From the NCBI GenBank assembly GCA_937922235.1, contig CAKZVC010000021.1, positions 1-64,000 on the forward strand: a DNA stretch of 64,000 bases, written 5' to 3'. This stretch comes from an uncultured Acidimicrobiales bacterium (lineage in GTDB: Bacteria > Actinomycetota > Acidimicrobiia > Acidimicrobiales > SHLQ01). The position numbers were made by a program, and so were the translations under genes. The notes beneath the pieces were generated by a model. It was not told where the DNA came from, did not search any database, and saw nothing but the letters and a program-made list of their open reading frames with translations. This document shows, piece by piece, positions 56,554 through 64,000 of this stretch (the stretch's first letter is position 1; every line of letters starts with the position of its first letter).

Positions 56554-56586
56554 GACGCTTCTGCACTATTGGGCAAGACAGCGCAG

Positions 56587-57639
56587 TCAGCGACCGAGCA
56601 TGTTTCGGACACGACCAACGGGGTCCGATCCGTCCTGGAGCCCAACAGCGAGCGCATAGGCCGGCCGATCGGCGAGCGGAAGTGCCTTCAGCGTCGACGG
56701 AGCAAGCGCGGCGAACCTGCCGCTCGAATCGTTCGTGAGGTACGGGGCGATCATCTCGAGCTCGCTTGCCGGAACCGCAGCGTGAACGTACCTGACGAGC
56801 TCGTCGGGAAGCTCTGCATCGAGGCGAGCTTGAGCAAGACGCACGGCTCGCTTGATGACCGCTCCCCCACGCCAACGGGTGATCGTCTCGTCGAACCGGT
56901 CGAAGTCGATGCCATCAGTGGCGGCAAGCATTGCGATGTCACGAAGGTTCGACAGGACCGGCGTGACCTGGCCGAGCGCAACGTGGTAGCAGGCATGCAC
57001 GAGATGACTTGTTGGATCGAGCGTCGGAAGGCCGCGACCACCGAGCTGCACCGACTGCCTGAGAAGGAATAACTCCTTTGGCTTCATCCATACACCGAAG
57101 GGTCCGGGGCTCAGCACCCGATGAATGTCAACCTCGATGTCACCGGACTTCAGTGTGACCGACTTACCGAATCGTGCGTCATAGCCAGCGCGCAGTTCAG
57201 CTTGCAGGCGGGTGGAACCAGCGCGTGTGAGGACCTGAACTGCTTGGTCGATGTCGTCGCCGCCGACGAGCACGTCGACGTCTCGAAACGAACGATCGGC
57301 TGGTCGCACAGCCATCGTGTGCGCGAGCGCTGCACCTTTCAGGATGCGGTGATCGATGCCAGCCTCATCGAACAGTTGCGAGACCTCGACGGCTTTGACT
57401 TCGATTCGCATCGTCTGACGCATGACCTCATCGTGTGCCGCAATGACGTCACCGATGACGTCTTCGTCGCCGAGCAATGCGCCCTGGTCGATACCTCGTG
57501 CGGCCACGCCAAGGATGCGTTCGTTCATGAGCATCGGAACGATGGCGCTACCGACCTCGTCGAGCTCGATCAGGTCGGGTGAGGACCCGGGCAGCCCAAT
57601 CGAGGCGATTCGCTCAGCGATGCGCTCAGCAGCACCCAT
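56587..57639 (-). CDS. Nucleotidyltransferase family protein (NTP_transf_5-like)
   Basis: A 350-residue protein with the uncharacterised nucleotidyltransferase signature. HRILKGAALAHTMAVRPADR and SFRDVDVLVGGDDIDQAVQVL give the G-x-D-x-D metal motif, and VTLKSGDIEVDIHRVLSPGPFG supplies a third acidic residue. Such proteins often sit beside PqqD domains in RiPP (for example lasso peptide) and capsule clusters. Here it follows a PqqD-like gene with a TAATG overlap and closes the argS-lysA operon. Substrate unknown. Confidence 0.82.
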   Translation of the reverse strand: MGAAERIAERIASIGLPGSSPDLIELDEVGSAIVPMLMNERILGVAARGIDQGALLGDEDVIGDVIAAHDEVMRQTMRIEVKAVEVSQLFDEAGIDHRILKGAALAHTMAVRPADRSFRDVDVLVGGDDIDQAVQVLTRAGSTRLQAELRAGYDARFGKSVTLKSGDIEVDIHRVLSPGPFGVWMKPKELFLLRQSVQLGGRGLPTLDPTSHLVHACYHVALGQVTPVLSNLRDIAMLAATDGIDFDRFDETITRWRGGAVIKRAVRLAQARLDAELPDELVRYVHAAVPASELEMIAPYLTNDSSGRFAALAPSTLKALPLADRPAYALAVGLQDGSDPVGRVRNMLGR

Positions 57640-57956
57640 TACGCCTCCTCGACATTCGCGACATCATCAGGGCTGGTGACGAGCGAACTGTCGATAAACA
57701 TCGAGATCGCGGCCCTGACGCCACCGGCGATGACGTCGGGGCTGTCGGTGAACCGGGATTGCAGTTCGGGAACGATTGCCTCGACGGACGGATGTGCATC
57801 GAGCAAGTCCCAGATCATCGGCGCCGAGCCTGCGAGTTGTGTTGGCGTGTCTGCTACCAGCGGCTGCACAAGCCGACGGCCACGTGCAAGGCTGCGCTCG
57901 ACGTGAGGCACCCGTTCAAACCGTTGGCTGTTGGCAAAGGTCTCGCTCATGATCAC
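57639..57956 (-). CDS. PqqD family (RiPP recognition element-like) protein
   Basis: A 105-residue winged-helix protein. RFERVPHVERSLARGRRLVQPL, then QLAGSAPMIWDLLDAHPSVEAIVPELQSRF, and a helix before SSLVTSPDD match PqqD domains, which bind leader peptides in RiPP and related pathways. A GTG start overlaps the lysA stop (GTGA) and its end overlaps the nucleotidyltransferase (TAATG). No precursor peptide gene or radical-SAM enzyme is seen nearby, so its binding partner is open. Confidence 0.8.
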   Translation of the reverse strand: MIMSETFANSQRFERVPHVERSLARGRRLVQPLVADTPTQLAGSAPMIWDLLDAHPSVEAIVPELQSRFTDSPDVIAGGVRAAISMFIDSSLVTSPDDVANVEEA

Positions 57957-59266
57957 ACGTCTCGCGAGAGTAAGTCGTCGAGTGTTTCTCGCCGCACGAC
58001 CAAACGGGCGTTGCCATCGGCACAGAAGACGACGGGTGGCCGTGTCACGGCGTTGTAGTTGGAACCCATGGAATGACCGTACGCACCAGTGACCGGGGTT
58101 GCCAAGAGCTCTCCGACCTGTGCGTCGCCCGGTATCTGGGCCTCCCGGACGAGAACATCGCCCGATTCGCAGTGTTTTCCGACAATTCGGACTCGTTGGT
58201 CACGTTCGGCTGCCGGCCGGCCCGGGAGGAATGCCTCGTAGCCGCTGCCGTAGAGCACGGGACGTGGGTTGTCGGACATGCCACCATCGACAGCCACGTA
58301 GGTGCGGATTCCGTCGAGCGGTTTGATCGTGCCGATTTCGTAGACCGTGATGGCGGCGGCTGCAGCGATGGACCGGCCGGGTTCGGCAGTTACATGCGCC
58401 GACACTCCAGCGGCATCGAGCGCATCATGCACGACGTTGGCCCATTGGCTGATCGTCGAGCTTTCCTCGCCCATGACGTAGGGAACACCCAGTCCGCCTC
58501 CTACCGATACTTCGGGGAGGCCGTAGGGCTCGCCGACAGCTGCGATGACTTCGGCCGACTTTGCGAACGAGTCGACGCGGAAGACCTGCGAACCAATGTG
58601 GGCGTGGATGCCTTTCAGGTTCACGGACTCAGAACCAGCTGCACGTTCGATTGCTTTGGCTGCCAGGCCGGTCGACACGGTGAAGCCGAACTTCGAATCG
58701 TCGCGTCCGGTGGCAATAAATTCATGCGTGTGTGCTTCGACACCCGGCGTAATGCGCAGCAACACGTTGGGGACAGGAAGGCCTTCGGCGTGGAGCGCGT
58801 CGAGCCGGTCCAGTTCGTCGAAGCTGTCGACGATGATCCGGTTGACGCCTGCCGTGATGACCGTGCGGAGCTCGTCCATCGATTTGTTGTTGCCGTGGAA
58901 GATCATGTTCTTCGCAGGCACACCGGCGGCAGCTGCGATATGAAATTCGCCGGCAGTAGAGACATCGATATCCATGCCTTCTTCATGCACGAGCTTGGCC
59001 ATCGCCGTACAGAGGAAGGCCTTGCTTGCGTACGCCACGCCAGGGCCGAAGGCATCGACGGCTTCGCGCGCCCGCGCCCGAAGGTGCGCTTCGTCATAGA
59101 TGAACAGCGGCGTTCCGTACTCGGCGGCTAGTTCGGCAACCGAGCATCCGCCGATCTCGAGCCCGCTGTCGCCAATCGTGGAGTTGTCGGGAAGGAGCGA
59201 GAAGGGAATTGGACGTGCGGATGGTTCGAACTCAGCGCGTTCGGACTGCTCGTACTCGCCGCTCAC
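57953..59266 (-). CDS. lysA: Diaminopimelate decarboxylase
   Basis: A 437-residue PLP-barrel enzyme making lysine from meso-diaminopimelate. GVAYASKAFLCTAMAKL carries the PLP Lys. GIHAHIGSQVF, EPGRSIAAAAA and the late HCESGDVLV (active-site Cys of the partner subunit) follow. The start overlaps the argS stop by 4 nt. argS-lysA-hom-thrC is the standard actinobacterial order. Confidence 0.96.
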   Translation of the reverse strand: MSGEYEQSERAEFEPSARPIPFSLLPDNSTIGDSGLEIGGCSVAELAAEYGTPLFIYDEAHLRARAREAVDAFGPGVAYASKAFLCTAMAKLVHEEGMDIDVSTAGEFHIAAAAGVPAKNMIFHGNNKSMDELRTVITAGVNRIIVDSFDELDRLDALHAEGLPVPNVLLRITPGVEAHTHEFIATGRDDSKFGFTVSTGLAAKAIERAAGSESVNLKGIHAHIGSQVFRVDSFAKSAEVIAAVGEPYGLPEVSVGGGLGVPYVMGEESSTISQWANVVHDALDAAGVSAHVTAEPGRSIAAAAAITVYEIGTIKPLDGIRTYVAVDGGMSDNPRPVLYGSGYEAFLPGRPAAERDQRVRIVGKHCESGDVLVREAQIPGDAQVGELLATPVTGAYGHSMGSNYNAVTRPPVVFCADGNARLVVRRETLDDLLSRDV

Positions 59267-60909
59267 TCTCCCTCACTCATTGCGGCTTCGGCTTCGTCGC
59301 TCCACATCGAGTCGGGAGCCGACACGCCAAGGCGGTTGAGCGTCGCAGCAAGACCAATCCGCGCAGCTTCGATCAACCACAAGCGCGCCTGGGTGAGCTC
59401 GGGCGACACGTTGTCGCCAATCACGTAGCAGTCCTTGTGCTGATAGAAGCTGTGGACGGCCGCGGCAAGCTGACGGACCCAACCAACAACACGGTGCGGG
59501 GCCCGTTCCCTGGCTGCGACCTCGACCATTTCTGGTCCGCCAAAAAGCACCCGCAGAAGCTCGATCTCGCGCTCATGAGTGAGCAGGGAAAGATCGGCCT
59601 GCTTGAGTGGCACCCGCTCAGCTCCAGCCTCAGCGGCACGATTTTGCACGGCCCGGATGCGGGCGTGGGCGTACTGGGTGAAGAAGACCGGATTGTCCTT
59701 GGCCTGCGACACCGCAAGGGCCAAGTCGAACGTCTGCTGAGAGTCGATGGACTGCAGCAAATAGGTGAAGCGGGTGGCATCGGCGCCAACCTCTTCGGTG
59801 AGGTCGCTGAGCTCAACGATGTTGCCGGCACGCTTGCCCATCTTGACCTCTTCACCGCCACGCATCAGTCGAACCATCTGCGTGACCTGCACGTCGAGCT
59901 TGTCTCGGTCGTTGCCGAGCATCTCCATGGCGGCCTTCATCCGAGGTATGTAGCCGTGGTGGTCTGCGCCCCACACGTTGACGAGCTCTTCAGCACGCCC
60001 GAACTTGTCGTGGTGATACGCAATATCGGGCGTGAGGTAGGTGTACGAACCGTCGGCCTTCACCAGGACGCGATCTTTGTCGTCGCCGAACTCGGTGCTG
60101 CGCAGCCAGGTGGCCCCGTCGTCGTCGTAGATCGCGCCACGTTCTTTGAGCGTTTCAAGCGCGGTCTCGATAGCGCCGTTCTCGACGAGGCTCCGTTCGC
60201 TGAACCAGACGTCGAACTCAATACCTAGCGCGGCAAGCGTGTCTTTCTGGTCTTGCAGCGCTCGGGCATATCCCCATTCAAGCGGATCGGCATCGTCGGG
60301 CATTTCGCCGGCCCAGTCGATGATGTACTGACCCATGTAGCCGCCGTCAGCCGGTTCGTTCCCGGCCTTTCGTGCAGACAATGAGTCGGCGAAGGTCTGC
60401 ATCTGAACGCCACGGTCGTTCAGGTAGCACTCACGAGTGACCTCGTATCCGGTCCACTCCAGCAACGCGGCAAGCGCATCACCAAAGACCGCACCACGTC
60501 CATGACCTGCGTGCAGCGGGCCAGTGGGGTTCGCTGACACAAACTCGACATTGATCGTCTTGCCGGCATTCGCGGTGTTCGCGCCGAAGTTCTCGACGCC
60601 GGTCTCGACGACATGTGTAAGCACGTCATGGAGCCACGAGTTGGTGAGCCGAAAGTTGATGAAACCCGGGCCAGCAATATCGATGCCTTCGACGTGGGCG
60701 ATGTTCTGCGATTCAAGGTTGGCGACCAAGCGCCCGGCCAGCTCGCGGGGGTTCGTCCCGGCCTGCTTCGATGTGGCGAGCGCGAGGTTCGACGACCAGT
60801 CGCCGTGGTCGCGGTTGGCTGGCTGCTCGAGGCCTATTTCGTCGGGCGCGGTAAGCCCTTCTGCTGTTGCCGCCGCGGCGAGCGCACTGCGCAACTGTTC
60901 CTGAATCAT
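59263..60909 (-). CDS. argS: Arginyl-tRNA synthetase
   Basis: A 548-residue class Ia synthetase. VSANPTGPLHAGHGRGAVFGD carries the HIGH-type motif (HAGH), seen in parts. VKMGKRAGNIVELSDL replaces KMSKS, as is normal in ArgRS. The N-terminal ArgRS-specific domain and the C-terminal DALR anticodon domain (HARIRAVQNRAAEAG, RLGVSAPDSMW) are complete. A tRNA-Arg gene lies 82 bp upstream on the other strand. Confidence 0.97.
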   Translation of the reverse strand: MIQEQLRSALAAAATAEGLTAPDEIGLEQPANRDHGDWSSNLALATSKQAGTNPRELAGRLVANLESQNIAHVEGIDIAGPGFINFRLTNSWLHDVLTHVVETGVENFGANTANAGKTINVEFVSANPTGPLHAGHGRGAVFGDALAALLEWTGYEVTRECYLNDRGVQMQTFADSLSARKAGNEPADGGYMGQYIIDWAGEMPDDADPLEWGYARALQDQKDTLAALGIEFDVWFSERSLVENGAIETALETLKERGAIYDDDGATWLRSTEFGDDKDRVLVKADGSYTYLTPDIAYHHDKFGRAEELVNVWGADHHGYIPRMKAAMEMLGNDRDKLDVQVTQMVRLMRGGEEVKMGKRAGNIVELSDLTEEVGADATRFTYLLQSIDSQQTFDLALAVSQAKDNPVFFTQYAHARIRAVQNRAAEAGAERVPLKQADLSLLTHEREIELLRVLFGGPEMVEVAARERAPHRVVGWVRQLAAAVHSFYQHKDCYVIGDNVSPELTQARLWLIEAARIGLAATLNRLGVSAPDSMWSDEAEAAMSEGE

Positions 60910-60990
60910 CCGTTCATCCTAGAAGCGCTGGTGCACGCTCCGATGCCACTGGGCCGAAGGACCGCTAAGCCCGCTAGAGTCGTGCAGCAA

Positions 60991-61062
60991 GCCCTCGTAG
61001 CTCAGGGGATAGAGCATCGGCCTCCGGAGCCGTGAGCGCAGGTTCGAATCCTGCCGAGGGCG
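60991..61062 (+). tRNA. tRNA-Arg (anticodon CCG)
   Basis: A cloverleaf can be drawn by eye. The acceptor GCCCTCG pairs with CGAGGGC, the D arm is GCTC/GAGC, and the anticodon loop CTCCGGA gives CCG. The T arm is GCAGG-TTCGAAT-CCTGC, with discriminator G. The 3' CCA is not encoded. The top of the anticodon stem has a T:T mismatch (27:43). Confidence 0.95.
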
Positions 61063-61110
61063 CAATTTCGCCGGTTCATTTCACGCGTTGTGACGAACCA
61101 CATTTCTCTC

Positions 61111-61156
61111 GTTGCACCGATGACAACGTGCGCGTTGCGCCGATGACAAAGTGCAC
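61111..61156 (+). repeat. Two tandem 23-bp direct repeats
   Basis: GTTGC(A/G)CCGATGACAA(C/A)GTGC(G/A)C occurs twice with no gap (20 of 23 identical). It lies between the tRNA and the promoter of the coiled-coil gene. It could be paired activator sites or a remnant of an insertion at the tRNA. Confidence 0.65.
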
Positions 61157-61177
61157 ACCGCAGACACAGCGACCGTT

Positions 61178-61207
61178 TTGGAGTTGCGCTCGGTTGCTGC
61201 GTACTCT
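61178..61207 (+). promoter_or_regulatory. Candidate promoter of the coiled-coil gene
   Basis: TTGGAG and TACTCT are spaced 18 bp, 45 nt upstream of the start codon. A hairpin (CGGGGC/GCCCCG, 61216-61233) lies in the leader. Confidence 0.45.
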
Positions 61208-61252
61208 CGGGTGCACGGGGCTTGATGGCCCCGGGCAAACACCGGAGTAGGA

Positions 61253-64000
61253 ATGACCACAGACGACAAGTCGCAGAACATCGATGATGCGACTCGTGAT
61301 TCTGACACTGCTTCGAGGGCAACATCGGCGGGCGCAGACCGCTGGCAGGCCCTCGGCGTAGACGAGCGTCGCAGCCAGTTGGCGGCCGAGCGCGAGACGC
61401 TGGCCGAGTTCGACGGCGAGCTTCGGGCATTTCGCACCGAGCTCGAACGGCAGCGCCATGAACTCGACGATGCTGCCCGCGCCCACAACGTGCGGCGGAC
61501 CAGCCTCAGCATCGAGCTTGAAGAGCTCGACACGATCGAACGTCAACTCCGGGCCCGGGAAGCCGAATACGCCCAAACACTGGCGTCGCTCGAAGAAAAG
61601 CAAAGCTCACTGATGAGCACCCAATCGTCGAACGCCGCCGAACTCGAAACGCTGCAGGCCGAGCGAATTCGCATCGCACAAGACCGGGCCGAACTGCACC
61701 AGCAAGAAGAAGCCCTCGTAGAGCGCCGAGAAGGGCTCGACAAGGACGCCGACGAAATCGAGTTCCGCGAAGCAACGCTCAAAGAGCAGGAGGCCGAGCT
61801 CGAACGTCGCCTCGTCGAGATTCAGCGCCGAACTGACGAGCTTGAAGACCTCAACGCCGAGCTCGCCCAACAAGAATCCTCGCTCGCATCGCGCACGAGT
61901 GAAATCAACGATCGGTCATCACGCCTGGCACAAGCCGCCGACTCGATTCAGCTGACCGAAGCCGAGCTCGCGACAACCCAAGCAAGCCAGGCCCAGCGCG
62001 CCGTCGAGCTCGACCTGAGCTCGGCCGAGATCCGCAAGAGCGAAGCCGCAATCGTTGCGCAGCGCTCCGAACTTCACCGTGAAGAGGAGGAGCTCGCCGA
62101 GGCCCGCAGCCGTCTGGCTGAAGAGTCCGCCGAGATTGCTGCATTGCAGCTGGCACTCGATGAGAAGCGTTCAACAGTCGAAGAAGAGCGCCTCGAACGC
62201 GAGGCGCTAATCGCCGACATCGAGGAAACGAGCGCTGCCGAGCTTGCCGCAGCACGCGACAACGCCGACTTCCGAACCCGCGCCATCGAAGAAGAACAGA
62301 GCCGGCTCGATGAGCAGGCCGACCTTCTTGAGAAGCGTCGCCTCGGGCTAGCCGCCGAGGCAGACCAACTCGCAGGTGCTCGAGCCGAACTTGACCAAGA
62401 GCGCGACGATATCGAAGCCGAACGCAAGGTTCTGGCCGAACAGTCTGAGGCGATCGACAAGCTCGAAGAAGAACTCCAGGACCGTCAACACGACGTCAAC
62501 GAGGCGAATGAACGGGCTGCTGATCTATCCGCCCGTTCCATCGAACTCGACGAGCTTGAACGCGAACTCTTCGACCGGATGACGAAGGCCGAAGAGGCGC
62601 AGCGTGAACTCGCCGATCTCGAGGCGACCACCGAAGCGCTCTCTGCTCGCGATGCCGAGCTCGTGCGCGCTGCAGCCGAGCTCGATGCCCGCGAGGCCGA
62701 GCTTCTGCAAGCCGTAGCTGAACACGGCGAATGGCAGAATCGCATCGAGCTCGAAGAGCAGCGTCTTGTTGAAGCCGAGGCTGCAGTGGCGCTGCGCGGC
62801 GACGAGCTCGATGTCTTGCTCGCTCAGCTAAACGAACGCGCCGAGGGTCTCGAGAGTCGCGCCTCGTCGTTGGACACGCGCGAGGTCGAGCTCGAACGCA
62901 TGGCGATGGCGCTTGACGAACAACAGGTTGTTCTGAGCGAACGTGTGCAGGAGCTCGAGAAGCTCCACGACGAGCTTCAGGCTCGCTCCGACGCGCTCGA
63001 TGCCGAGTCGGTTCGCCTCGACGAACGCGATCTCGCGCTTCAGGATCGTAAGAAGGCACAGACCGCCGCCCAGCGCGAACTCGAAGAGCTCGACAACGAG
63101 ATCCTCGAGACGGCGGCAGCCCTCAACCAACAGGTCGAGGAACTTCGCCAGAAGGAGCACGCGCTCGAGGCTCGCGAGCGCGGCTACCAGGCGCGCCGCA
63201 GCGAGATCGCTGAACGGATGGAAAGCCTCGAGGCTGACCGCGAGCAGCTCGAAGCGGCCGAACGCCTCCTCCAGCGCCTCGAGAACGAGCGTGAAGATGT
63301 CGAGAACGAACTTCTCGTATTGGCCAAGCGCCGCGAGGACATCGCTCTTGAACGTGCACGAGTCGCGGCGCTGACCGACGAAATCGACATGACGACTCGC
63401 GAGCTTGAGTCCGAGCACCGACTACTCGACGACGAGCGTTCCGACGTCTCGATTCAGCGATCCTCACTCGCGGGCCAGCGAGAGCGTCTCAACGAGGCCG
63501 AAGCGACGATCAAGGAACGCCGGCGACAGCTCGACGAAGAGCACGACCTGCTCGAAGCTGACGCCGCTCGCCTTCGTGAGCGTCGCCAGTTGCTCATCCG
63601 CGAGCGTGATGGCCTCGACGCCGAGAACGAACAGCTGACCCAACATCGCATGTTGGTGGAAACTGATCAGGCCAATGTCGATGCCGATGCAGCGGCCGTG
63701 GCGACCGACCAGATCGAAACTCGCCGTCAACGCGAAACGATCGTCAAGACGATCGCGGACGTCCAGTCCCGGGCAGAAGCTCTTCGAGCCCGCAACCAAG
63801 ACCTTGATTCAGAAGAACGTCGCATGGACGACAAGCGGGAGAAGCTCGATACCGAGAGTGCAGAGATGGCAGAGCGCCGTCGCCAGCAGGAAGCGGAGAG
63901 TCGCGAGCTGATCGAATACCACGAGCAACTCAACGCAGAACGTACCGAGCTCCTCGAACGTCGCACAGCTGTGTCCCAAGAGCGCGAGCGCCTTGAGCAG
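61253..64000 (+). CDS. Very long coiled-coil protein (5' part; runs off the window)
   Basis: An open frame of at least 916 codons with no stop before the window end. After about 30 polar residues (MTTDDKSQNIDDATRD) it is an almost unbroken heptad-type coiled coil rich in Glu, Arg, Ala, Leu and Asp. Units such as ERETLAEFDGELRAFRTEL, EEQSRLDEQADLLEKRR and DERDLALQDRKKAQ recur. Proline is essentially absent, and no membrane segment, signal peptide or enzymatic motif is visible. The ATG has GGAGTAGGA directly upstream. It could be an SMC-like, cytoskeletal (FilP/Scy-like) or scaffold protein; the missing C-terminus would decide. Composition bias makes similarity searches unreliable. Confidence 0.85.
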   Translation, partial: MTTDDKSQNIDDATRDSDTASRATSAGADRWQALGVDERRSQLAAERETLAEFDGELRAFRTELERQRHELDDAARAHNVRRTSLSIELEELDTIERQLRAREAEYAQTLASLEEKQSSLMSTQSSNAAELETLQAERIRIAQDRAELHQQEEALVERREGLDKDADEIEFREATLKEQEAELERRLVEIQRRTDELEDLNAELAQQESSLASRTSEINDRSSRLAQAADSIQLTEAELATTQASQAQRAVELDLSSAEIRKSEAAIVAQRSELHREEEELAEARSRLAEESAEIAALQLALDEKRSTVEEERLEREALIADIEETSAAELAAARDNADFRTRAIEEEQSRLDEQADLLEKRRLGLAAEADQLAGARAELDQERDDIEAERKVLAEQSEAIDKLEEELQDRQHDVNEANERAADLSARSIELDELERELFDRMTKAEEAQRELADLEATTEALSARDAELVRAAAELDAREAELLQAVAEHGEWQNRIELEEQRLVEAEAAVALRGDELDVLLAQLNERAEGLESRASSLDTREVELERMAMALDEQQVVLSERVQELEKLHDELQARSDALDAESVRLDERDLALQDRKKAQTAAQRELEELDNEILETAAALNQQVEELRQKEHALEARERGYQARRSEIAERMESLEADREQLEAAERLLQRLENEREDVENELLVLAKRREDIALERARVAALTDEIDMTTRELESEHRLLDDERSDVSIQRSSLAGQRERLNEAEATIKERRRQLDEEHDLLEADAARLRERRQLLIRERDGLDAENEQLTQHRMLVETDQANVDADAAAVATDQIETRRQRETIVKTIADVQSRAEALRARNQDLDSEERRMDDKREKLDTESAEMAERRRQQEAESRELIEYHEQLNAERTELLERRTAVSQERERLEQ

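Noticed and set aside
61076-63966. Many minus-strand open frames rich in Ser, Ala, Arg and Leu
   Set aside because: They are antisense to the coiled-coil gene, whose repetitive GAG/CTC codons open the opposite frames. None has a start site or domain.

Overview
This window looks like a chromosome segment from a high-GC actinobacterium, most likely the class Acidimicrobiia (an Ilumatobacter-like lineage). The class is inferred from the house-keeping gene order, frequent GTG starts, dense ATGA/TAATG overlaps, TANNNT leaderless promoters, an actinobacterial-style Rho with a long polar insert, and type-B L31. No 16S or marker search was possible.

The backbone is the classical actinobacterial string argS-lysA-hom-thrC-rho-rpmE-prfA-prmC-tsaC-wecA-atpIBEFHAGDC, all on the minus strand (60.9 kb down to 7.7 kb). 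It is interrupted by accessory blocks and lacks thrB. A PqqD-like protein, a nucleotidyltransferase and a membrane kinase sit between lysA and hom. About 22 kb of accessory genes sit between tsaC and glyA, and a CoA-transferase/secreted-protein block sits between wecA and atp.

Region by region. 1-6.4 kb: sterol-desaturase-like hydroxylase, PPK2, SMP-30 lactonase-like protein, a lipoprotein with a Glu/Ala/Met/Asp linker, a PLP decarboxylase and an ACT protein. 6.4-7.7 kb: M50 protease. 7.7-16 kb: complete F1Fo ATP synthase operon with two b-type subunits and two small AtpI/AtpZ-type proteins, ending in a strong UUCG terminator. 16-24.5 kb: CoA-transferase operon, Tat-exported protein, WecA-like transferase, SWIM protein and SNF2 helicase. 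24.6-27.1 kb: glyA and a TetR-controlled membrane protein. 27.1-34.2 kb: two divergent sugar operons (GT2, nucleotidyltransferase, MtnK-like kinase and IMPase on one side; CDP-glucose dehydratase, cupin epimerase and SAF oxidoreductase on the other) sharing a 336-bp control region with a 23-bp palindrome. 34.3-41.4 kb: orphan ProX-type lipoprotein, MerR/YndJ-DUF1990 pair, an RmlC homologue, three tandem copies of an unrecognised membrane protein with leaderless GTG starts, and a PadR-like regulator. 41.4-46.5 kb: FeeM-like acyltransferase, PAS-GGDEF-EAL protein, and rfbF, which completes the CDP-sugar route. 46.6-60.9 kb: translation and amino-acid genes. 61-64 kb: tRNA-Arg(CCG) and the start of a very long coiled-coil protein that runs off the window.

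The best candidates for something undescribed are the CDP-sugar/MtnK/SAF module, the three-paralogue plus PadR membrane system, the FeeM-like/c-di-GMP pair, the PqqD-nucleotidyltransferase pair inside the lysA operon, and the giant coiled-coil protein. A roughly 50-bp imperfect palindromic element occurs three times in intergenic spaces. A CTG start overlapping the rpmE stop appears to be used by the gene before prfA.
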